Positions 7,201-12,650 of a stretch of DNA of 12,650 bases are shown here, piece by piece. Both the position numbers and the translations under genes were made by a program. The DNA is from Acanthamoeba castellanii str. Neff (Eukaryota; Discosea; Longamoebia; Acanthamoebidae): the NCBI RefSeq assembly GCF_000313135.1, contig NW_004457578.1:4274-16923 (forward strand), read 5' to 3'. Under the pieces are notes generated by a model. That model ran no database searches, had not been told where the DNA came from, and saw nothing but the letters and a program-made list of their open reading frames with translations. Position 1 is the stretch's first letter. The number at the start of each line of letters is the position of its first letter.

Positions 7201-9231
7201 AGCTCGAGGTACGCACCTGTCCCCATTGTGTGCTCTGGGGCGCTGCCCTCTCTCGTTTGTCGTGCGCGGGCCGCGTCGCTTATTCGACTTCCCTCCACGA
7301 CTGTGCGGACATTGCACCGAACAGACGGCCATTCTGGAACACGAGTGGTGCGGTGAAGTCGAGTGCCGGAAAGCCATCAAGCGGTACGTACTACATAAGA
7401 CCTCTTGTCTCCCCTCGAACACCCAGTTGACGTGTTCGTTTGTTCGTTGCCCAAAGGCGGTGCTTTAAGCACATGGACTGTAACCACCAGTGCTACGGCC
7501 TGGCCCTGGAGAGGGTACGTACCCCGACTATGCTTTCACTGTGTCGACAACTGTGGACGACACCTCACGCGACCTTGGGTATGGTGTACGTGCTGCTGCT
7601 GCTGCTGCAGGAATGTCTGCACTGTATCCACCCCGACTGCGTGCAAGACGACAAACAGACCAAGGTAAGATGCGGGCTTGGCGGTTCACCCCCAGTGTGG
7701 TGCGGCAGCGGCGCACTGATCCACCCCATTCCTTTCCCCCGCAACTCGCAGGATGATTACTGCAATATATGTTGGGTCGAAGGCTTGGGCGCCAAGCCCT
7801 GCATTTCGCTCACCGGCTGTGGTCACCTGTTCCACTACGACTGCGCCAAGAAGAAGCTGGCACGCCCTCCCTCACCGTCATACACCGCATCGATACACGT
7901 GCTCACTCACCTACACAACAGACCGAGGGCTGGCCCACAGCCGTGATCTCCTTTGCCTTCATGGACTGCCCACTCTGCAACGTCCGCATGGTTCGTCACC
8001 GCATCACGGCCGCGCTTACCCGGAATGATGCAACGATGGAGTTTTTTTGACGTCCTGCGATATTCGTCTGCGCCACACAGGACCATCCCTCGCTCCAAAA
8101 GCAGCTCAAGCCGTTGCTCGAGCTGGAGAAGTACGTCACCAAGGCCGGTGTTGAGCGGATTGCAATCGAAGGTACGGTCACTCGCCGCCTCCATATGCTT
8201 GCTCCGCACCAGAGGCCACAACTCACCGCGGCCGTTTACTTGCGGCCTTCGTCCTCGCTACAGGCATGAAGAAGGACGACGCCCTTGTGAGCCCGCACAG
8301 TCCCTACTTCAACAACCCGGAAAAGTACCTCTCTCTCTCCCACCTCCTCCTCCCGCACGTGTCCGTGAAACTGAGCGCGTGCGGCTGCGGTGGCTCAGGT
8401 TCGCTGCGGACACGTTTGCGTTCTACATGTGCTACCGCTGCCGGTCGCCCTACTTTGGCGGCAAAAAGGAGTGCGCCAACATGGGTGGACCCCCTGGTGC
8501 CGGAGCTCAAGGTACCTCCGCCATCTCATTCCTGCCAGGGGACGTCCACCCCACACTAACCACCACGGCGCGTCTCGCTCAGGAGGAGCTTTCAACCCGA
8601 AGGAACTGGTGTGCGGCGCCTGCAGCAACACGTCCGGACAAACGTGCCTGATCCACGGCGAAGAATACATGGAGGTGGGTCCCACCTCACGCGCTACGCC
8701 TTGCGTGTGCTAAATGCCCAGGCCTACGCGTGATAACATAACATCGCCTCCTCTTCTCTGCTGCAGTGGAAGTGCCGTTTCTGTTGCCGGCTCGCGACGT
8801 ACTTCTGTGCGGGCAAGGCCCGCTTCTGCGACCCCTGCCACGGCGTACCCGGTACCAACACCCCCCGCCCCTCTCGAGAGAATCTCATGGAGCGCGATCC
8901 CTATTGACCCCCGTGCTGCCTCCGCGCGCAGCTGAGCGAGTTGACTTCAACGAATGGAAGACCGTTCCAGAGTACCTTAAGTCCGCGCCCAAGTGCAACG
9001 GTACTCCTCGTCGTACCTTGTGAGTACATTCACTGTGCTTCCGCTCTGCTCATGCCCATTCTCTCTCTTCTTTCTCTCTCTCTCTCTGCGGCGCCAGGGC
9101 CTTCCGACTGTCCGCTGGGAGTGTACCACCCGCCCAACGGCACCGAGGAATTCTGCCTGGGGTGCGTTCTCTGTCGCGCCATCCAGAGCGATAGCCAGTT
9201 CCAATTCAAGGGCCTGGTGAGCAACGCTTGA
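4212..9231 (+). CDS. RING1-IBR / RING-Cys-relay hybrid E3 ubiquitin ligase (MYCBP2-like C-terminus)
   Basis: Exons: 4212-4586, 4667-4834, 4910-5258, 5334-5436, 5523-5607, 5681-5825, 5896-6598, 6693-7052, 7133-7208, 7325-7383, 7457-7514, 7611-7664, 7752-7859, 7922-7990, 8081-8171, 8264-8324, 8399-8511, 8583-8674, 8767-8851, 8932-9000, 9098-9231. All junctions keep frame, giving 1118 residues. Order: low-complexity Lys/Ala/Thr-rich N-terminus (1-125), RING1 (169-288), IBR (344-412), acidic Lys/Glu linker with a basic cluster near 625-642, Ser/Glu tract (643-690), charged helix (about 725-788), Cys/His cluster (797-837), RING-H2 (849-900), tandem-cysteine domain (956-1100). The C-terminal third matches the PHR family (MYCBP2, Highwire, RPM-1), whose RCR module passes ubiquitin between two cysteines and esterifies threonine. 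Animal PHR proteins are several times longer with other N-termini. The start is the first ATG in frame. An alternative is two genes split at the 6599-6692 intron; matching phase and Ser/Glu-rich sequence on both sides argue for one. Substrates are unknown. Confidence 0.85.
4796..5230 (+). other. RING1 domain of the hybrid E3, with a long insertion
   Basis: Residues C169-LL-C172, then C189-G-H191-GY-C194-VE-C197, and after about 83 residues C281-PLES-C286-K-C288. This is the RING1 pattern of RBR ligases, including the CGHxYCxxC core and a final CPxxxC. In known RBRs RING1 binds the charged E2. The insertion between the two halves is Glu/Lys/Ala-rich and probably disordered. An intron (4835-4909) lies between the first and second metal pairs. 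Confidence 0.85.
5557..5906 (+). other. IBR (in-between-RING) domain of the hybrid E3
   Basis: Ligands C344-x4-C349, then C390-x2-C393-x4-C398-x2-C401-x5-H407-x4-C412 fit the IBR zinc pattern exactly. The approach [16 protein letters not shown] resembles the 'ESNPxxxxCPxxxC' entry of known IBRs. Two introns (5608-5680 and 5826-5895) interrupt it. A lone C424-II-C427 follows, but there is no RING2. Confidence 0.87.
7349..7640 (+). other. Cys/His-rich segment just before the PHR-type RING
   Basis: Residues C797, C802, C810, C816, H818, C820, C829, C832 and C837 lie in MDCNHQCYG and [10 protein letters not shown] contexts across three small exons. Spacing suggests one or two zinc sites. From memory, PHR proteins have a comparable GHxC...CLxC stretch immediately before their RING. 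The exact fold is not known to me. Confidence 0.6.
7761..7978 (+). other. RING-H2 domain of the RCR module
   Basis: Ligands C849-x2-C852, C868-G-H870, H873-x2-C876 and C897-x2-C900. The context [18 protein letters not shown] and FMDCPLCN matches the MYCBP2 RING (CMICFTEAL...CSHIFHxxC...CPIC, from memory). It would bind E2~ubiquitin. The intron inside it (7860-7921) uses a GC donor. Confidence 0.88.
8400..9174 (+). other. Tandem-cysteine (TC) domain with relay cysteines
   Basis: Begins [20 protein letters not shown] and runs to GCVLC (C1097, C1100). Aligning by eye to human MYCBP2 from memory, C980 matches the upstream relay cysteine C4520, E1000 matches E4534, C1037 matches the esterifying C4572, F1043 matches F4578 and H1048 matches H4583. 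The residue after C1037 is Ala where human has Phe (4573). Other cysteines (C966, C969, C1003, C1006, C1014, C1026, C1029, C1030, C1044, C1047, C1073, C1079, C1094, C1097, C1100) are likely zinc ligands. The 8852 donor is a choice; the alternative 8845 donor with an 8936 acceptor also keeps frame. Confidence 0.85.
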
Positions 9232-9380
9232 CGCGCGCGTTCATCGAAAGGACGGCTTCTTGCTGTACGGCCATTGTGGTTTCGATTCGACTCGATCCTA
9301 GGTTCATGTTTGTTCTTGTATTACTACGCCTCCCTCTGTGGCGTCCTTTCCTTTGACTGTACATTCCCATTCGGGGTTCT
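9232..9380. terminator. Convergent 3' ends of the E3 and VOC genes
   Basis: Only 149 bp separate the E3 stop (9229-9231) from the VOC stop (9383-9381 on minus). The plus strand has a GT-rich TGTTTGTTCTTGTATT near 9307, and the minus strand reads GTAATACAAG, an AATACA-type signal. Both transcripts must end or overlap here. No AATAAA is present. Confidence 0.45.
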
Positions 9381-10176
9381 TCAGTTCAGTTGAGTTGTGA
9401 GCTGGAGGGCTTCAGTGGAACTGCGTCCTCCGTCTCCGTTTTGCCCCTCGGCCGAGTGGTCATCGTCCTCCTCTTCGAACGGCGGCGGCTCCACGTCGCA
9501 GTCGCATATCTCGATCCCGTTGCCGTCCGGATCGAAGAAGAACAGCTGCCGCTGGCCCGTCTGAGGCACCACGCTCTCCGCAAACATGATTCCGTACTCC
9601 TTCAGCAGTTCCATGGTCAGCCCCAAGTCTTCCGTCCTGAACGCCATGTGGTGACCTACTGTGGTGCAAGACCGTGGTGAGCGTCATGCGTCGTGGCTGT
9701 GCAGAGAGCAAAAAACAGAAAAGAAAAGAAAAGACAAAGGCAAACACAAATCTGTAGATGAAGGTACCGCGCTTGAGAGAGGCAGGGTTTTTGGCGACCT
9801 CTTGCCAGTTGCCCATCTTCTTGACGGCAGCGCACGGGCCTTCAGGAAGGTCGACGCTGGGATCTTTCTCGATGATGTGGAGCGAGGTGCTGGGGGGCAT
9901 GAAGAGCCACGCGCCTGCGAAGGGGAACGGTGGTCGCTTGATTCTTCGGAAGCCCATGACTTTGGTGTAGAACCGAATCATCTCGTCCACATTCTCGGTC
10001 TCCTTCGATAGATGATTGAACGAATGGATGGGCAGGCCGGGGCGCTTGGTGTTGGCAGGCTGTGTATGGCTGTCAGTAGCCCTTCCCACAACAGCCTCGC
10101 TGTGCTTGTCCTTGTCGTTGCCATTGTGGTCGAGCGCGACTGTGGCCACGAGGGTGGACACCAGAGTCGACGCCAT
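9381..10176 (-). CDS. VOC-superfamily (glyoxalase I-like) protein
   Basis: Two minus-strand exons, 10176-9768 and 9655-9381, joined through a GTACCT...CAG-TAG intron in phase 1, give 227 residues. The fold is two VOC half-repeats: SFNHLSKETENVDEMIRFY with GFRRIKRP and GAWLFMP (residues 52-93), then GHHMAFRTEDL, a helix, and QLFFFDPDGNGIEICDCD (172-190). H55, H139 and E185 sit where vicinal-oxygen-chelate enzymes hold metal. The pattern, especially FFxDPDGxxIEICxCD, resembles plant and fungal glyoxalase-like proteins of unclear substrate, so I would not assign methylglyoxal activity with confidence. Residues 1-47 form a polar extension that could be a weak targeting or linker segment, and the tail after 190 is acidic and low-complexity. 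The start is the only sensible ATG upstream of the domain. It is convergent with the E3 gene and divergent from glucosidase II beta. Confidence 0.88.
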
Positions 10177-10643
10177 GGTCTCGTGGTGGGTGATGGAGGG
10201 TGGAAGGGTCTATGTGAATGCAGCCGCGCGCAAGGCCTCCGTGTTTGTGCTTGTGTAGCATCAGCAACAAGGAGGCAGGGACTCACGCCCGGACACACGA
10301 AGACACCCGGTTGTGTGACCGTTCTGCGCAAGCGGCTGGAGCCTTCCGCGGATGTGCTGCATTCCACATTCTTTTCGCTCAAAACGCGCTGCCAATGTGC
10401 AACTCTCTGCATCTCGTCGCTGGTGTGTTCACCGGGGCCGCACGCACAACGTTGCAGCCAGGCTGGTAGAGGTTGTCGTGACCAGCACAAACCTGATGCC
10501 CAGCAGGGTGTGTTGGATTGGGTACGCCCAACAGTAACGCCAGTACGGGCGAGCGAAAAAAAAACGAAAAAACGAAAAAAACAAAAAAAAACTGTGACGT
10601 AGCACAAGCGACCAAACAAAAAGCCACCCAGCACGCCAACGAG
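10177..10643. promoter_or_regulatory. Divergent promoter region between the VOC and glucosidase II beta genes
   Basis: 467 bp with no credible coding on either strand. Close to the plus-strand gene lies an A-rich tract (about 10554-10591, runs of A broken by CG or C) followed by TGACGTA at 10595-10601, a CRE/ATF-like half site about 45 bp before the ATG. It presumably drives both genes; the element roles are inference. Confidence 0.5.
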
Positions 10644-12650
10644 ATGGGACGCTTGGCATTTCTCTCACTCTGCTGCCTTTTTGTGGCGTCGATTAGCCTT
10701 GCCCAGGCAGTTGATCTCCGCGGTGTCCATCCCTCCGGTACGTCTTCTCAAAAGAGTGGAGAATATGGTGGGGGCTACTCCTGTCTGCAAACGTGCTGCC
10801 CTCGTAAATTCAATACATTCCGCACTAATTTGATGTGTGGCTCTTGTGATGATGGGCGCAGATGCGGCGCGGTACAGCGGCAAGACGTTTGAGTGCAAGG
10901 ACGGCTCGAAGACCGGCCTCCCGCTGTCCAAGGTAAACGACGACTACTGCGACTGCGCGGACGGCAGCGACGAGCCCGGCACCAGTGCCTGCGACAACGG
11001 ACGCTTCTTCTGCCCCAACCGCGGTCACCTCGGCCTCACGCTCTTCTCCTCCCGCGTCAACGATGGCATCTGCGGTACGTACGAGAACTGCGCGTCTAGA
11101 CTCTGCTCTGGCCGTTCTCGCGACTGAGACTCACCTTCATCATGTGCTGGTCGCGTCGTCCACCGGTGCTGCACACAGATTGTTGCGATGGAAGCGACGA
11201 GTACGACGGCAAGGTGAAGTGCCCGGACACCTGCTACGCGCTCGGCGAGGACACCCGGAACGCCAAGAGGCTGGAGATCGAGGCCTTCAAGAAGGTTTGG
11301 AGCGAACCCTCATGTCCCTCCTCCTATTGTACCCGAGTCGCTCACCTCTGTTGACACACACACAATTGCACACGCGCGCAGGGTTTGGGGATCAGGCGCG
11401 ACTACGAGGCTGAGGCCAAGAGCGTGCGCGAGGAGAAGCAGGAGAAGGTCGAAGAGCTCAAGGCCGCCCTTGCCCAGAAGCAGCAGAACGAGAAGGACCT
11501 CCAAGGTCGGCTGGCTAATGCCCCATTATCCATCCCCCCCCCTCCCGATTGCCTCTCTCCACGTAGTGCTGCCTGACTGACTGACGCTCGTGTGTGCCGC
11601 GTGGTGCGTGGTGCGTGGTGAATCGGATCTACAGCCCAAGTCGACGCGCTCGAGGCCAAGGCCAAGGCTGCCGAAGAGCTGCTGGCCCAGTACAAGCCCA
11701 AGGAGACCCTCCCGGGCCAGGAGCAGGCCGAGGACCAGTCCGCCGGCGAAGAGGACGATGAGGAGGGCCTTGACGATGACGACGACGAGGAAGAGGAGGA
11801 CGGTGAGGAGGACGAGGAGGACGAAGCCGCGGCCGCTGAGAAGAAGGAGGCCCAAGAGGAGGTCAAGGTTCTCCTGGAGAGGACCGACGACGTCAAGGAG
11901 GCTCTCGAGCAGGCCGAGAAGGACATCGCCGGTACACACCGTCACTCCTTCACGTCCCTCTTTCTGTTTCTCTCTTTCTCTCTTTCGCTCTCTGGCGCGT
12001 GTGGCGTGTGTGGCGTGTGTGCGTGTGTGCGTGCAATCACCCGAAAACGACGTCATTCATGGTTAAATTTCGTACGATAGAGTACAAGGCCTCCAAAGCT
12101 AGAGGCCGAGAGGAGAGGGAGGTGGGGGCCGAGGAGGGCGTTCTGGCGAGCCTGTGGCGATTCCTCGTCGGCTTTGCTCCCTCCTCCCTCTCCTCCACCT
12201 CCTTGCCTCTCTCCGGAGAGGCGAAGATGTCAGGTGATCATCACATGCGCATACACACGCACCCGCCGCCAGCTCCTCTTCTATGTCGCGTCGCTTTCGT
12301 GCCTCTCGTTTCCAACCTTCGGCGTTTGAGTGACCACACTCACACAGCGGTTCTCACCGTGCGGTGGTGCTTGTCGACAGACTTGGAGGAGCTGCGGGAC
12401 AGGCTGAGAAGCGTCCGGCGCGAGGTCGAGAACACGGCCACGGAGATCTCCAACCTCGAGGACTACTTCAAGCTCGACATGGGTACGACATACGGGCTTC
12501 CATCCGCCCACCCGTCTTCTTCCCCCTACTCCCCGCCCATATGGGCACACATTGACGCGGCCCCGATCAGGTGAGGACGCGTTCTATGGCATTCGCGATA
12601 AGACCTTCGAACTGAAGACCAACGAGTACACCTACAAGCTGACCCCCTTC
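10644..12650 (+). CDS. Glucosidase II beta subunit (PRKCSH-like), truncated by the right edge
   Basis: Exons 10644-10737, 10862-11074, 11179-11294, 11382-11505, 11635-11931, 12381-12482 and 12571-12650 keep frame, giving 342 residues here. A signal peptide ([20 protein letters not shown], cleavage near residue 22) sends it to the ER. Two LDLR class-A-like repeats follow: [17 protein letters not shown] (residues 56-72) and VNDGIC with [11 protein letters not shown] (97-113), the calcium-binding N-terminal domain that holds the catalytic alpha subunit. Then come a coiled coil (about 142-215), an Asp/Glu-rich stretch (about 220-260), a second helix (265-310), and the start of the MRH domain ([11 protein letters not shown]). 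In known systems GII removes glucose residues from N-glycans, and the MRH domain binds mannose to raise activity. The expected C-terminal ER retention signal lies outside. Intron 5 (11932-12380) is unusually long at 449 nt. Confidence 0.93.
11932..12380 (+). other. Long intron 5 of the glucosidase II beta gene
   Basis: GTACAC donor and GTCGACAG acceptor; the flanking exons join in phase 1 to give an uninterrupted helix. The intron starts with a pyrimidine-rich stretch (about 11940-11995), then a GTGTGGC repeat (12000-12031), then a GC-rich part with the small inverted repeat GGCCTC...GAGGCC near 12089-12108. A frame across 12059-12235 is open but shows no family match, so I treat it as intronic. 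Confidence 0.6.

Noticed and set aside
7592..7610. CTG/GCT triplet repeat as a coding repeat
   Set aside because: It lies in the last bases of an intron and forms the acceptor CTGCAG. It is not in the protein.
4212..9231. Simple RBR ligase (parkin/ARIH type) annotation
   Set aside because: There is no RING2 with its catalytic cysteine. The C-terminal third is clearly PHR-type RING plus tandem-cysteine domain.
12059..12235. Open frame inside the long glucosidase II beta intron
   Set aside because: The flanking exons join in phase without it and give a continuous helix. The peptide is low in family signal and lacks clean splice sites.
1..12650. tRNA, rRNA, CRISPR arrays, transposons, prophage
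   Set aside because: None was visible. Repeats are short, intronic or promoter-associated, and no transposase or reverse-transcriptase motif was seen.

Overview
The window looks like nuclear DNA of a GC-rich, intron-dense free-living amoeba. Acanthamoeba is my best guess, from memory of that genome's style and not from any search. Coding exons have strongly GC-rich third positions. Introns are mostly about 60-120 nt, many donors read GTACG or similar, and acceptors follow pyrimidine runs. I saw no bacterial operon structure, tRNA, rRNA, CRISPR array or transposase.

Layout from left to right. (1) Positions 23-388, minus strand: first exon of an unrecognised membrane protein that continues past the left edge. 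(2) About 389-1569: upstream DNA with a tandem CCAAT-containing repeat at 506-552 and one possible orphan exon on the plus strand. (3) About 1570-3861: a disturbed RhoGEF (DH-PH) locus. The DH exons and a C-terminal exon set lie on the minus strand, but the PH exons between them lie on the plus strand. (4) 4212-9231, plus: a 21-exon gene for a predicted 1118-residue E3 ubiquitin ligase. It joins an RBR-type RING1-IBR pair to a MYCBP2/PHR-type RING plus tandem-cysteine (RING-Cys-relay, RCR) module. (5) 9381-10176, minus: a two-exon VOC/glyoxalase-like protein of 227 residues, convergent with the E3 gene. (6) 10644 to the right edge, plus: glucosidase II beta subunit, seven exons seen, cut at the start of its MRH domain. 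It is divergent from the VOC gene.

The main result is the E3 ligase. RING1 (C169-C288) and IBR (C344-C412) look like the first two domains of a parkin/ARIH-type ligase, but no RING2/Rcat follows. About 430 residues later come a Cys/His cluster, a RING-H2 and a tandem-cysteine domain that keep both relay cysteines of human MYCBP2 (here C980 and C1037) and most of the surrounding catalytic residues. I know of no described protein that replaces RING2 with an RCR module, though I could not search.

The genes show no obvious shared pathway. The E3 gene is a ubiquitin enzyme, glucosidase II beta acts in ER glycoprotein folding, and the VOC protein is a small-molecule enzyme. All exon boundaries were worked out by hand from reading frame, splice signals and phase. 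In the three well-supported genes every junction keeps frame.
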